From contig NZ_BMYU01000012.1 in the NCBI RefSeq assembly GCF_014652435.1, forward strand, positions 1 through 64,000: a stretch of DNA of 64,000 nucleotides, given 5' to 3'. Under the pieces are notes generated by a model that did not search any database, was not told the DNA's origin, and saw only the letters and a program-made list of their open reading frames with translations. Of the stretch, positions 33,121-42,654 are shown in pieces. The translations under genes and the position numbers were made by a program. The DNA is from Cognatundibacterium squillarum (GTDB taxonomy: Bacteria > Pseudomonadota > Gammaproteobacteria > Burkholderiales > Burkholderiaceae_D). Within the stretch, counting starts at the first letter, position 1. Each line of letters opens with the position of its first letter.

Positions 33121-33204
33121 TGTGCAGAACTCCGCATTTACCATTTACGGAGAGCCGGACTTTCTGCCGACGACCGCCGGATCGCTGTGCTGAACACCGC
33201 ATTT
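33121..33204 (-). repeat. 84-bp interspersed repeat, copy A
   Basis: On the minus strand it opens AAATGCGGTGTTCAGCACAG, has the core GATCCGGCGGTCGTCGGCAG then AAAGTCCGGCTCTCCG, and closes ATGCGGAGTTCTGCACA. It is intergenic, downstream of the LysR gene ending at 33,244 and on the same strand. Two other copies have the same length. The 300-bp gap around it otherwise holds only the terminator at 32,981. Confidence 0.9.
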
Positions 33205-33243
33205 GGGGCATTTTTCGGTGTTTTGCAGAGCCGTGGAACACTG

Positions 33244-34167
33244 TCAGGCGACGGGCAGCGCGGGCTGGCGCTGGCGCCAGTCGGAGGCGTGGGCGCTCAG
33301 GTATTGCAGGAAAGCCTGCGCCAGCGGGGACAGGCGTTTGCCTTGCAGATACACGATGTACCAGCTGGACTGAATCGGAAAGCCGTCCACATCCAGCACT
33401 GCCAGCGCTTCATCAACCAGATGCTCGCCAAGCGCGTGGCGGGATAACACTGCCAGCCCCATGCCACCGGCAACCGCTTGCTTGATTGCTTCATTGCTGC
33501 CCAGTTCCAGCCGCACCAGCGGGGCAAAACCGGCTTTTTCAAAATGCTGATCGCAGGCCAGCCGCGTACCGGAACCGCGTTCCCGCAGGATGAAGCGTTC
33601 GCCGCTGAGTTGCGCCAGCGGGATGGCTTTTTGCTGCGCCAGCGGATGCGACAGCGGCGCAGTCACGACCAGCGGATTCGGCATGAAGACTTGCGACACA
33701 ATATCCATATCGCGCGGCGGCGTGGACATGATGACCAGATCATCGAGATTGTCGCGCAGGCGCTGCAGCACGCCATCGCGGTTCTGCACTTCGAGTGCAA
33801 TATCGATTTCCGGATAGTCACGGCAAAACGCGCCCAGCATACGCGGCACAAAGTATTTGGCAGTAGACACCACGGCCACTTGCAGCCGGCCTTGCGTCAG
33901 CCCTTTCATGGCGGCAATACGCTGTTCAAAGTCCGCCCATTCCTGACCAATATGCCGCGCGGTTTGCGCCAGCTCCTCACCGGCTGCCGTCAGGCTCAGG
34001 CGTTTTCCGGTCATCTCATACAGGGGCAGACCTATGCTGTCCGTCAGTTCACGCAATTGCATCGAGACCGTGGGCTGGGTCACATGAAACTGGCGTGCCA
34101 CTTCACTGATACTGCGGTGCTGTGCCAGCGCAGCAAACAGACGTAACTGGCGGAAAGTCACATTCAT
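33244..34167 (-). CDS. LysR-family regulator (CbbR/CmpR-like)
   Basis: 307 residues, MNVTFRQLRLFAALAQHRSI onward. The helix-turn-helix (SISEVARQFHVTQPTVSMQL) and the effector segments AVVSTAKYFVPRMLGAF, NRDGVLQRLRDNLDDLVIM and RERGSGTRLACDQHF closely follow the CbbR/CmpR/CcmR group, which controls carbon fixation and bicarbonate uptake. It is divergent from an SbtA-type bicarbonate transporter 160 bp away, which is the obvious target. Confidence 0.88.
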   Translation of the reverse strand: MNVTFRQLRLFAALAQHRSISEVARQFHVTQPTVSMQLRELTDSIGLPLYEMTGKRLSLTAAGEELAQTARHIGQEWADFEQRIAAMKGLTQGRLQVAVVSTAKYFVPRMLGAFCRDYPEIDIALEVQNRDGVLQRLRDNLDDLVIMSTPPRDMDIVSQVFMPNPLVVTAPLSHPLAQQKAIPLAQLSGERFILRERGSGTRLACDQHFEKAGFAPLVRLELGSNEAIKQAVAGGMGLAVLSRHALGEHLVDEALAVLDVDGFPIQSSWYIVYLQGKRLSPLAQAFLQYLSAHASDWRQRQPALPVA

Positions 34168-34326
34168 AGATTTTTATCGATAGATGATGCCGTAAAAATT
34201 GATTTTACCTGATATCAGCCTTCCGTTAACATCTCGCCTGCTCTGGGATCCCGGCATCTTCTCACGCAACACCCCGGTCAGCGCCCCGTACAAGGCGACT
34301 GCACCGCACTTCAGAAAAGGTCTGAT

Positions 34327-35289
34327 ATGGCAAGCTTAGTTGATCCGGCAATTTTATTTTTTGTGTTCGGTTTATTCGCGGGCGCCGTGCGCTCCAATCT
34401 CGAAATTCCGCAACCGATTTCGCGTTTTTTATCTCTGTATCTGCTGATGGCACTCGGCCTGAAAGGCGGATTCGCCCTGTCGCATTCCGGCATGAACTGG
34501 CAGGTTGCCGCCAGCCTCGGCGCAGCCATGTTTCTGGCGGTGGCGATTCCGGTGGCCGGTTATCAGGTACTGAAACGCATGGTCAGTCCGTTTGATGCAG
34601 CGGCGGTCGCGGCGACTTACGGTTCTGTCAGTGCGGTCACCTTCATCACTGCGGTGCAGTATCTGGATTCGCACCAGCTTGCGTATGGCGGCCACATGGC
34701 AGCGGCAATGGCGCTGATGGAATCACCGGCAATCATCGTTGCCGTGGTGCTGGCGAATATGCTGCGCAAGAAAAGTGAACAGACGCCGCAGCAGAATTTG
34801 TCGATCCGTCACACGCTGCATGAATCACTGACCGATGGCGCGCAACTGTTACTGATCGGCGCAATGGTCGTAGGGCTGATCACCGGCGATGCAGGCAAAG
34901 CAGTCATGCAACCTTTCTCGGTGGATTTATTCAAAGGCATGCTGGCTTTCTTCCTGCTGGATATGGGCTTGCTGGCAGCACGCAGCCTGCCGCAATTGCG
35001 CGGCACGCCGGTATGGATGATGGCTTACGCGATTGCCGGTCCGCTGTGCCATGCTGCACTGGCGCTGGGGATTGCTTACCTGCTGCATATTCCAGCCGGT
35101 GATGCGGGCTTGCTGATGGTGCTGGCGGCATCCGCTTCGTATATCGCCGTGCCTGCCGTCCTGCGCTACGCGATTCCGGAAGCCAAACCTTCGCTGTACT
35201 TCGGCATGTCGCTGGGTATCACCTTCCCGCTGAATATCCTGTTCGGTATTCCGCTGTATATGCAGATTGCCCACAAAGTACTGGCCTAA
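34327..35289 (+). CDS. SbtA-family sodium-dependent bicarbonate permease
   Basis: 320 residues with about ten membrane helices in two repeats. Family marks are clear: LMALGLKGGFAL (about 39-50), AATYGSVSAVTFITAVQYLD, MALMESPAIIVAVVLANML and ASASYIAVPAVLRYAIPEA with SLYFGMSLGITFPLNILFG. In cyanobacteria SbtA takes up bicarbonate with sodium. Here it probably feeds anaplerotic carboxylation, since no Rubisco genes are in view. Preceded by the CbbR/CmpR-like regulator. No SbtB (PII-like) gene follows. Confidence 0.9.
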   Translation: MASLVDPAILFFVFGLFAGAVRSNLEIPQPISRFLSLYLLMALGLKGGFALSHSGMNWQVAASLGAAMFLAVAIPVAGYQVLKRMVSPFDAAAVAATYGSVSAVTFITAVQYLDSHQLAYGGHMAAAMALMESPAIIVAVVLANMLRKKSEQTPQQNLSIRHTLHESLTDGAQLLLIGAMVVGLITGDAGKAVMQPFSVDLFKGMLAFFLLDMGLLAARSLPQLRGTPVWMMAYAIAGPLCHAALALGIAYLLHIPAGDAGLLMVLAASASYIAVPAVLRYAIPEAKPSLYFGMSLGITFPLNILFGIPLYMQIAHKVLA

Positions 35290-35377
35290 CCGGCTGTCTT
35301 CTGCGCGGATGTTGTGCCATATAAAAGACATAACATCCGTGTCATAATCCGGCGATCTTGTCTTCACCGGAGTCCGC

Positions 35378-36172
35378 ATGTTGTCCCGCTTCCCGCACTG
35401 GCGTGCGCTGTTATCGTTTGTTACCGGCAGCGCCCTGATAGTCTATGCGCTGTATTTATGTCTGGTACATATCACCCACGCAGGCACGGCACTGATTGGC
35501 AGCATCGGTGTTGCGATGGCTGCATCCGGCTGGTTCAGCGTGCCACTGGCACGCTGGTTGCAACAGCAACGCTGGCGTCAGATCGGCTGGCAGTTATTGC
35601 TGACCGGATTTGTGCTGTGGGCAATCAGCGTTGCGGCATTTTTCCGTCACATCAGCTTACTCAGTGAGCAAGCCATACCGCTGGCGGCGACTGATCGCGG
35701 TGCGATTATCGTACTGGGTTCGGGAGTGCATAACTGTATCCCTTCACCTGCGTTGACTGCCCGTCTGAATCGCGGCGCAGAGGTTGCTATGCAATTTCCG
35801 GCGATGAACATGGTGGTCAGCGGCGGGTACACTCACGGCCGGTCATGCTCAGAAGCCGAAGTGATGGCAGCATATCTGATAGGCAATGGTATTCCCGCGA
35901 ACCGGCTGATACAAGAAAATACGAGTACAACCACCTATGAAAACCTGCGCTTTACACGTCCCTTATTACAACAGCGGGGATTTACCGACGATACGCCGCT
36001 GATTATCGTCAGCAGCGAATTTCATCTGGAGCGTGCAACTGCGATTGCCCGTCGTGCCGGATTCCGGAACGTTTATACCGCCGCTTCAGCCACGCCGATG
36101 TACACCCGTTTCCCATCATGGCTGCGCGAGTACTTTTCTTTTATTAAAGGCTATCTGTTCAGCGAATATTAA
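35378..36172 (+). CDS. YdcF/ElyC/SanA-family (DUF218) membrane protein
   Basis: 264 residues with three N-terminal membrane helices (about 9-100) and a DUF218 domain from RGAIIVLGSGVHNC (about 107) on. Typical segments: LTARLNRGAEVAMQFP, VSGGYTHGRSCSEAEVM, ENTSTTTYENLRFTRPLL and LIIVSSEFHLERATAIARRAGF. Relatives such as ElyC and SanA act in envelope and peptidoglycan precursor control. It converges with a DUF1127 gene, overlapping by 14 bp. Confidence 0.85.
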   Translation: MLSRFPHWRALLSFVTGSALIVYALYLCLVHITHAGTALIGSIGVAMAASGWFSVPLARWLQQQRWRQIGWQLLLTGFVLWAISVAAFFRHISLLSEQAIPLAATDRGAIIVLGSGVHNCIPSPALTARLNRGAEVAMQFPAMNMVVSGGYTHGRSCSEAEVMAAYLIGNGIPANRLIQENTSTTTYENLRFTRPLLQQRGFTDDTPLIIVSSEFHLERATAIARRAGFRNVYTAASATPMYTRFPSWLREYFSFIKGYLFSEY

Positions 36173-36368
36173 TCTCCGCTATACCGGCAGAACAGGGCGA
36201 TGCGGATGTGTCCTGCTCTGCCCGCGCTTGCTGCGCCATCCAGTAATCCATTTCCGAACGCCCCGCCCCCAGATCACTCCAGTCCCGGTCTGTCATTCCC
36301 GCCAGCTCTGCGTGTTGCTGTTGCGTACGGCGACGCTGTTGCCACCATTGTTTAAGGGTATTCAGCAT
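36159..36368 (-). CDS. DUF1127-family small protein
   Basis: 69 residues, MLNTLKQWWQQRRRTQQQHA. The pattern Trp-rich basic helix followed by LAGMTDRDWSDLGAGRSEMD is the DUF1127 mark (usually L-x-M-sD-reL-DIGl-R). Such proteins in proteobacteria influence RNA turnover and phosphate or carbon metabolism. The C-terminal 20 residues are extra. A LysR gene is divergent from it. Confidence 0.85.
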   Translation of the reverse strand: MLNTLKQWWQQRRRTQQQHAELAGMTDRDWSDLGAGRSEMDYWMAQQARAEQDTSASPCSAGIAEINIR

Positions 36369-36479
36369 TTGCGGCCTCCTGTCTCATTAAGGATTCAGAG
36401 CCGCCATCATGCTATGCTGTGCATTATCAGAGAAGCCAGATTTTATAATCAACATTATCAGGAAAGCTGATCAGTCATC

Positions 36480-37376
36480 ATGCGGGAACTCAGCCTCGAT
36501 CAGGTACGCACCCTGATTGCCATTCTGGATCTGGGGACATTTTCAGCGGCTGCACAGGCGCTGCATTTGTCCCAGCCGACCATCAGCCTGCATATTGCAG
36601 AACTGGAGCAACGCTTTAATACGCCTTTGCTGGTACGCACCAGAAAGCCGGTGACTGCCACCGCCGCCGGAGCCTTGCTGGCGGAGCGTGGACGAAAATT
36701 GCTGAAGGAAGCCGATGAAATCAGTGAAGCAATACGCCGCCAGACACTGGGCATACGCGGACGGGTGCGCATGGGTGCATCCAGCGGCATACTGGTGCAC
36801 AACCTGCCGGCGGTGATGGAAATCCTTGAACAGCGTTACAACGGCATTGATATTGATGTGCAGATTCTCGGCTCCGCCGATACGCTGGCGGGATTAACGC
36901 AGGGCAGTCTGGATCTGGGCATTGTGGCGATGCCGCAGCCACAGAATAAAGATATCGTGATTCAGCACTGGCGCACCGATCCGATGATGGCCTTCATTCC
37001 GCCGCGCTGGGAATGCCCTGATCTGATCACACCGGCATGGCTGGCCGACAAACCGCTGATTTTTAATGAGCCCAGCACCCATATGTACCATCTGACGATG
37101 GCATGGTTTGCCGCTGCCGGTTTTGCACCACGTGCGCGTATCGAACTGAATTACACCGAGGCAATGAAAAGTCTGGTTGCGTCCTCGTATGGCGCAGCGA
37201 TTTTACCGGCAGAACATCCGGATCAGCATGGTGTGAAAACCATGCAAATCCGGCCTTTAGATCCGCCATTACCGCGCTACACCGGCATTGCGCACCGGCC
37301 ATTACCGCAGCTGGACGGTGCCAGCCGCAATGTGCTGGAAGTGTTGCAGCAATTCCGACAGATACCGCAGGATTAA
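36480..37376 (+). CDS. LysR-family regulator
   Basis: 298 residues, MRELSLDQVRTLIAILDLGT onward, helix-turn-helix at 16-60 (TFSAAAQALHLSQPTISLHI). The effector domain shows GRVRMGASSGILVHNLPAV and LDLGIVAMPQPQNKD. It is divergent from the DUF1127 gene and converges with rlhA, overlapping its end by four bases. Target and ligand are not evident. Confidence 0.9.
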   Translation: MRELSLDQVRTLIAILDLGTFSAAAQALHLSQPTISLHIAELEQRFNTPLLVRTRKPVTATAAGALLAERGRKLLKEADEISEAIRRQTLGIRGRVRMGASSGILVHNLPAVMEILEQRYNGIDIDVQILGSADTLAGLTQGSLDLGIVAMPQPQNKDIVIQHWRTDPMMAFIPPRWECPDLITPAWLADKPLIFNEPSTHMYHLTMAWFAAAGFAPRARIELNYTEAMKSLVASSYGAAILPAEHPDQHGVKTMQIRPLDPPLPRYTGIAHRPLPQLDGASRNVLEVLQQFRQIPQD

Positions 37377-39355
37377 ATTTTTTCCTGACGTGCCGGACGC
37401 TGCTTGTGGAAAGTAATCGGGCTGTAAGGCACGCTGGATGGCGGTGGTGATTGCAGAATGTGTTTTTTCATCGCACCGACCACATGCATTTCACAAGGTT
37501 TGCAATCGAAACGCAGCGTGTATTTTTCGCCGCCGGACACCAGTGTCATCGGTTCGGCTTTCACCTGTCCCTGCACGCCTTTCACACCTTTGGCCTGTTT
37601 CGGGCACAGGTTGAATGAGAAACGCAGGCAGTGTTTGGTGATCATCAGCGGCACTTCACCAGCTTCTTCATGCGATTCATACGCGGCAGCGATCAGTTCC
37701 ACACCATGCTTCTGGTAAAACTCGCGCGCCTTGCTGTTGTACACATTGGCGAGATAGCTGAGCGTGGTTTCCGGATATTGCGCAGGTGGTTCGACCGCCG
37801 GTTCACGTTGCGGACGCGGCCAGGCGCTGACACGGGCGGCTTCATGCGCAGCCACGGCATCACGGCGCAGCGCATTCAGTACCGAGGTCGGTACAAACCA
37901 CATCCGACCTAACTGCAGGCTGACATCTTCTGCTTCAAACATGGTGTTACCCAGTTTACGCAAACCGTCTTTCAGCGCCGCTTCCGCTTTGTCAGCCTGC
38001 TGCGCTGCTTCCAGTGCAACATCTGCGCGGGTGGTGGTTTCCACGCCGTCGGCATCGCTGATGGTCAGCAGCAAACCCTGTGCATCGTCACGCAAACGCA
38101 GCCAGACCGGTACACGGCGCTCTGCGGACTTCTTATGCAAAGCCTGTTCCCAGCGCTGATCGCGGTTGCGGTTCATCGCGATACCGGCTTTTAAACCCGG
38201 CAGCTCTGCCATGGTTTCATTCGGATAAATACGCCAGATTTCACCGTTTTCCGACTGACCGGTTTTCTCAACCGTATTCGCCTGCACACCGACCACTTCG
38301 CGTTTGTGCATGTAGTTCAGGCCGTCGCCATTCGCCATTGGTTCCTGCGTTTCAATTTCCACCCAGTTGGTGCCGACGCGGGTCACATAACCAAAATGCA
38401 GACCAACGAATTTCGGCGAATCAAACGCGCCGATATCTTCCTGACGACCATTCGCAAAATAATCGGTATGGCCGCGATGGAAAGTTTTGTCCACATTCGG
38501 AGTGAAAGCAATGCGCGACACACCGCTGGACGCACGCTGCAGTTCAGGACGGCGTTCCATGATTTCATCCAGCAGCAAACGATAATGCGCTGTGATGTTT
38601 TTCACGTAACTCATGTCTTTGTAGCGGCCTTCGATTTTCAGCGACTGCACACCGGCATTCAGCAAGGCTTCGAGATTTGCACTCTGGTCATTGTCTTTCA
38701 TCGACAGCAAATGCTTTTCAAATGCGACCACGCGGCCTTGTGCATCCGTCATCGTGTACGGCAGACGGCAGGCTTGCGAGCAATCGCCACGGTTGGCGCT
38801 GCGGCCGGTATCGGCATGCGAGATATAACACTGACCGGAAAACGCGACGCACAAAGCGCCGTGTACAAAGTATTCCAGCGGCGTTTTCACTTCTGCTTTG
38901 ATCGCACGGATTTGCTCCACCGTCAGTTCGCGCGCCAGCACCAGTTGCGAGAAACCGCACTGGCTCAGAAACCGCGCTTTTTCCACGCTGCGGATATCGC
39001 ACTGCGTACTCGCATGCAGCTGAATCGGTGGAATATCCAGTTCCAGCAAACCCATGTCCTGAATAATCAGCGCATCCACGCCGGCATCGTATAACTGATG
39101 AATTTGTTTGCGCGCCGGTTCCAGTTCGGATTCATGCATGATGGTATTCATGGTCACGAAAATCCGCGCATGGTAACGGTGCGCATACTCCACCAGTTCC
39201 GCGATTTCACTGACTTCATTCGAGGCATTGTGACGCGCACCAAACGAAGGGCCACCGATATACACCGCATCCGCGCCGTGCAGAATCGCTTCTTTGCCAA
39301 TCTCAATATTCTTGGCCGGTGACAATAATTCAATCTGATGCGGTAACAGGGACAT
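37373..39355 (-). CDS. rlhA: 23S rRNA 5-hydroxycytidine synthase, U32 family
   Basis: 660 residues, near the 667 of E. coli RlhA (YdcP). The U32 domain has ELLSPAKNIEIGKEAILHGA, QLHASTQCDIRSVEKARFL, and the Cys set FSGQCYISHADTGRSANRGD then CSQACRLPY, with further Cys near the C-terminus (FNLCPKQAKG, CKPCEMHV). In E. coli RlhA hydroxylates C2501 of 23S rRNA. It stands alone on its strand. The C-terminus is a basic tail. Confidence 0.9.
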   Translation of the reverse strand: MSLLPHQIELLSPAKNIEIGKEAILHGADAVYIGGPSFGARHNASNEVSEIAELVEYAHRYHARIFVTMNTIMHESELEPARKQIHQLYDAGVDALIIQDMGLLELDIPPIQLHASTQCDIRSVEKARFLSQCGFSQLVLARELTVEQIRAIKAEVKTPLEYFVHGALCVAFSGQCYISHADTGRSANRGDCSQACRLPYTMTDAQGRVVAFEKHLLSMKDNDQSANLEALLNAGVQSLKIEGRYKDMSYVKNITAHYRLLLDEIMERRPELQRASSGVSRIAFTPNVDKTFHRGHTDYFANGRQEDIGAFDSPKFVGLHFGYVTRVGTNWVEIETQEPMANGDGLNYMHKREVVGVQANTVEKTGQSENGEIWRIYPNETMAELPGLKAGIAMNRNRDQRWEQALHKKSAERRVPVWLRLRDDAQGLLLTISDADGVETTTRADVALEAAQQADKAEAALKDGLRKLGNTMFEAEDVSLQLGRMWFVPTSVLNALRRDAVAAHEAARVSAWPRPQREPAVEPPAQYPETTLSYLANVYNSKAREFYQKHGVELIAAAYESHEEAGEVPLMITKHCLRFSFNLCPKQAKGVKGVQGQVKAEPMTLVSGGEKYTLRFDCKPCEMHVVGAMKKHILQSPPPSSVPYSPITFHKQRPARQEKI

Positions 39356-39620
39356 GATGCGTGCCGAAAGCGGAGGAAAAGGGCGAAATTATAACGAAAT
39401 CAAAGGCTTATGTCCTGCATCGTATACCTTTTACGGTACGTCTTCCATAAGCCGTATGAATGGCGAAGCCACGGGCTGATCAGACAGGCCGCAGTGTGCT
39501 GATGCCGGCGGTCAGATCGCGCACAGCAAACCTGTCTGCCAGAGCAATTTTTGTTGTATCTTATGCAGCAAACCTCACCCTGAACGACAGCTCCCCGCAA
39601 CGAACCCCGAATACAGACCA

Positions 39621-41126
39621 ATGACATTGCTACGCCTGCCATCCCTGCTGCTTCCCGTTTTGATGACACTCGCCGCTTCCGGCGTCCATGCGCAAACCCG
39701 CGACACCGGTGTCTTGCCGGACAGCATACGTCAGCAATTGCAGCAGCAAGGGATTCCGGCGCAGGCGTTATCGGTGGTGGTGATGCGGGCGGATAACGGG
39801 CAAACCGTTCTGCAGCAACAGGCGACGCAGGCTGTCAGTCCGGCATCCAGTATGAAGATCCTGACCACGCTGGCGGGACTGGAGGAACTGGGGCCGGTGT
39901 TCCGCTGGAAGACTCAGATACTGAGTACGGCCACACCGGAAAAAGAAGTGCTGAACGGCGATATCTATTTACGCGGCGGCGGCGATCCTTCGTTGTCGCT
40001 GGAAAAGTGGACCAGCTTTCTGCGCCGCCTGCGTTACAGTGGTATCAAAACCCTGCGCGGCGATCTGGTACTGGACCGCAGCAGTTTTCAGCCGGAACGC
40101 GAAGACTTACAGGCGACCCCGTTTGATGAACACCCGGATGCGGCTTACAACGTGATTCCCGATGCACTGCTGCTGAATCACAATCTGCTGCAGTTCGCAA
40201 TTGAATCCGATGGCAAACGGATACAAACCCGTTTGCAGACACCGCTGGCGAATGTGGTGATTCGCAACAATCTGAAGCTGAATACTGCGCCCTGCGCCAG
40301 CTGGGAAAAATCCGTCACGCCACCGGTGGCGCTGAACGATGATAACGGAGATATTGAGATACGTCTGAACGGCAGCTTCCCGAAAAATTGTCAGGTCAGC
40401 ACACGCTTAAATCTGATGGACCGCAATCAGTATGGGGCTGCGATGTTTGCGCAAATCTGGCGAGAACTCGGCGGTGTCTGGCGCGGTCAGGTGCGCGAAG
40501 GCAAAGCACCGGCGGATGCCACGCTGTTACTCGAACATCAGTCGGAAACGCTGGCAGATTTGCTGCGCACGATTAACAAGCAATCCGATAACACCATGGC
40601 GCGCGCCCTGTTGCAAACGCTGGGCAGTACAACATCCGGCATCAGTGGGAACGCTGTCAGTTCACGCACTGCCGGTGATCTGCGCATTCGTCAGTGGCTG
40701 ACAAAACATCAGCTGGATGAACAGGGTCTGGTGATCGACAATGGCTCCGGTTTGTCGCGCACAGAACGGATCAGCACTCGGACGCTGGCCGGCGTATTGC
40801 AAGCAGGCTGGCGCAGCCCGTGGAATGCAGAATTTATCAGCAGCCTGCCGATAGGCGGCATGGACGGCACCTTGCGCAAGCGTCTGAAAGGCACGGTAGC
40901 CGAAGGCCGCGCCCGTCTGAAAACCGGCACGCTGCGCAATGCAACCGCGCTGGCCGGTTATGTACGTGATCTGCAGGATACGCCGTGGATTGTGGTCGCC
41001 ATCGTCAACGATGAACAGGCGGCCAAAGCGCGCAAAGCTTTAGATCAGCTGATTTTGTGGGTGGTGGCCGGACATCCTGAACAATGGCAGGCACCGGACG
41101 AACCAGCGCCGGAAACTCAGCCCTGA
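39621..41126 (+). CDS. dacB: D-alanyl-D-alanine carboxypeptidase/endopeptidase (PBP4)
   Basis: 501 residues with a signal peptide ending near HAQ (residue 26). The three penicillin-binding motifs are present: SxxK in SPASSMKIL (about 77-80), SxN in KQSDNTMARALL, and KTG in LKTGTLRNATALAGY (about 434-436). A long insert between the first two motifs is typical of class C PBPs. It trims peptidoglycan cross-links in the periplasm. The last codons overlap a small convergent gene by 10 bp. Confidence 0.93.
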   Translation: MTLLRLPSLLLPVLMTLAASGVHAQTRDTGVLPDSIRQQLQQQGIPAQALSVVVMRADNGQTVLQQQATQAVSPASSMKILTTLAGLEELGPVFRWKTQILSTATPEKEVLNGDIYLRGGGDPSLSLEKWTSFLRRLRYSGIKTLRGDLVLDRSSFQPEREDLQATPFDEHPDAAYNVIPDALLLNHNLLQFAIESDGKRIQTRLQTPLANVVIRNNLKLNTAPCASWEKSVTPPVALNDDNGDIEIRLNGSFPKNCQVSTRLNLMDRNQYGAAMFAQIWRELGGVWRGQVREGKAPADATLLLEHQSETLADLLRTINKQSDNTMARALLQTLGSTTSGISGNAVSSRTAGDLRIRQWLTKHQLDEQGLVIDNGSGLSRTERISTRTLAGVLQAGWRSPWNAEFISSLPIGGMDGTLRKRLKGTVAEGRARLKTGTLRNATALAGYVRDLQDTPWIVVAIVNDEQAAKARKALDQLILWVVAGHPEQWQAPDEPAPETQP

Positions 41127-41314
41127 CGCCCCGCCTGTTCGCGCTGCAGCGCTGCCAGTTGTTGTTCCAGACTGGCAACGCGACGCTCTAAACGTTCCAC
41201 ATCATCCGCGTCGGCATGCTTGACCCAGCGGTTACCTAAACCGGTCATGCTGCTGAAAATCAGCCATGCCACACCTGCGCCGACTGCCCACTGAATCATT
41301 TGTGCTGGTTCCAT
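41117..41314 (-). CDS. Small membrane-anchored coiled-coil protein
   Basis: 65 residues from the ATG at 41,314, seven bases after GGAG. MEPAQMIQWAVGAGVAWLIF is a single membrane helix, then VERLERRVASLEQQLAALQR is a clear coiled coil. Unrecognised; size and layout resemble small phage-shock or cell-envelope accessory proteins. Confidence 0.7.
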   Translation of the reverse strand: MEPAQMIQWAVGAGVAWLIFSSMTGLGNRWVKHADADDVERLERRVASLEQQLAALQREQAGRQG

Positions 41315-41489
41315 GTTGTTTCTCCGAAAGTTCGCGTTAATGTGTTCACAGTGTGCCTGCGGCGCGGCTGCGGCAACAGTGACAAATGTCAGGACTTTAC
41401 GGTGACAAGCCAGCAACAGGTACCTGCGTCACCCGCCGGAAGCCGGTCGGCAGTGTCTGAAACTGTCCGAAATCGCCCAAAACCGACCT

Positions 41490-41573
41490 AAATGCGGAGT
41501 TCAGCACAGCGATCCGGCGGTCGTCGGCAGAAAGTCCGGCTCTCCGGAAATGCCTGATGCGGATAGCTGCACA
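41490..41573 (+). repeat. 84-bp interspersed repeat, copy B
   Basis: Opens AAATGCGGAGTTCAGCACAG, same 36-base core as copies A and C, closes ATGCGGATAGCTGCACA. It fills the gap between a small membrane gene and the AraC gene. Its end is part of an extra perfect hairpin GCTGCACAG-cgtgaga-CTGTGCAGC (41,566-41,590) absent from the other copies. Confidence 0.9.
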
Positions 41574-41610
41574 GCGTGAGACTGTGCAGCGGCTAGGGAA
41601 GAAGAAAAAC

Positions 41611-42501
41611 TCAGTCCTGCAGCGGCAGATATACCGCGAATTCTGACTGATGTTCAGGTACATCCGGGAAGAAGCGGATACGCTCCACAAACAATGGAAA
41701 ATCCCGTATCTGCTGACCGCTGGCAGGCAGCCATGTGCGGTACAGCCAGTCCAGTCCGGCGTATAAATCCTGTTCACGACCGGTGATCAGCAATTTCGCG
41801 CAGCGTCCGGCGGGAATAGTCTGCATATGAATACCATCAGCGCCCTCACCCGGATCCGCATCCAGCGGCAGCGCCAGATCGAGCCGAAAATCCTGCGCAG
41901 CAACCGTGTCCGGATCGTTGTACAGAATATTCAGCGTGGTATAGCGTGAGGGATGCAGATGGTGTTTTTTGCGCCAGGCAATAAAGCGCTGTATGGTTTG
42001 CCCGATCAGCGCCGGATCGCCCAGATGCGACATGCAGGCAATGCGGGTGGCAGGGAAAGCGATCAGTTGCGGTTCAGCGAATGCAGCAGACACAGACAGA
42101 CTCCTTTCAGAAAACAATCGGAAACGCCGGTTCCAGGAGAGCCAGTCCGGTGCATGGCGGAAAGCACTCGGGCTTTGTCCGGTATCGCGCCGGAATTCGC
42201 GTGCAAACGCTTCCGGACTCTGATAACCGTTATCCAGCGCCACCTGCATTACACTCAGCGGGCGGTATGCCAGCTGATACGAAGCGCGCCGTAAACGGCT
42301 TAAACGGATATAGCGATGCAGCGCAATGCCGGTCCATGCCTTAAACAAGCGATGAAAATGAAACGGTGAAACGGCAACCAGCGCACTCAGGGTTTCCAGA
42401 CGCAAATCGCCATCCGGATGAGCATCAATCCAGTCCAGCACTGCCTGCAGGCGGCGCTGACGGCTACCGGCAGTCGCAGTGTGTTCTGAAAGTTGATCCA
42501 T
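41611..42501 (-). CDS. AraC-family regulator with GyrI-like effector domain
   Basis: 296 residues. The two AraC helix-turn-helix units are at about 16-115 (LSALVAVSPFHFHRLFKAWT and VALDNGYQSPEAFAREFRRD). The C-terminal half (about 140-296) is a GyrI/SOUL-like ligand domain with IACMSHLGDPALIGQTIQRF and a final FAVYLPLQ. Family members such as Rob and SoxS-like proteins bind amphipathic drugs and switch on efflux or repair genes. No target gene is adjacent. Confidence 0.9.
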   Translation of the reverse strand: MDQLSEHTATAGSRQRRLQAVLDWIDAHPDGDLRLETLSALVAVSPFHFHRLFKAWTGIALHRYIRLSRLRRASYQLAYRPLSVMQVALDNGYQSPEAFAREFRRDTGQSPSAFRHAPDWLSWNRRFRLFSERSLSVSAAFAEPQLIAFPATRIACMSHLGDPALIGQTIQRFIAWRKKHHLHPSRYTTLNILYNDPDTVAAQDFRLDLALPLDADPGEGADGIHMQTIPAGRCAKLLITGREQDLYAGLDWLYRTWLPASGQQIRDFPLFVERIRFFPDVPEHQSEFAVYLPLQD

Positions 42502-42654
42502 CGTATCGAGGCAATGTGCGCATATGTACAGAAAATAAGCTGAGTGGCGGATATCAGAAGTTGTTATCCGCCTGCTCTCCTGTCTGCACAGTATGCAGAC
42601 AGCGCGCCTATCTTACCTGACCATTCTTGCTGAATTGATGCACCAGAAAGAGAA

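Noticed and set aside
38306..39094. 262-codon plus-strand open frame
   Set aside because: Antisense to rlhA, whose U32 motifs are intact.
39400..39669. 89-codon minus-strand frame between rlhA and dacB
   Set aside because: It overlaps the dacB signal-peptide region and has no recognisable feature; the gap looks like promoter and leader DNA.
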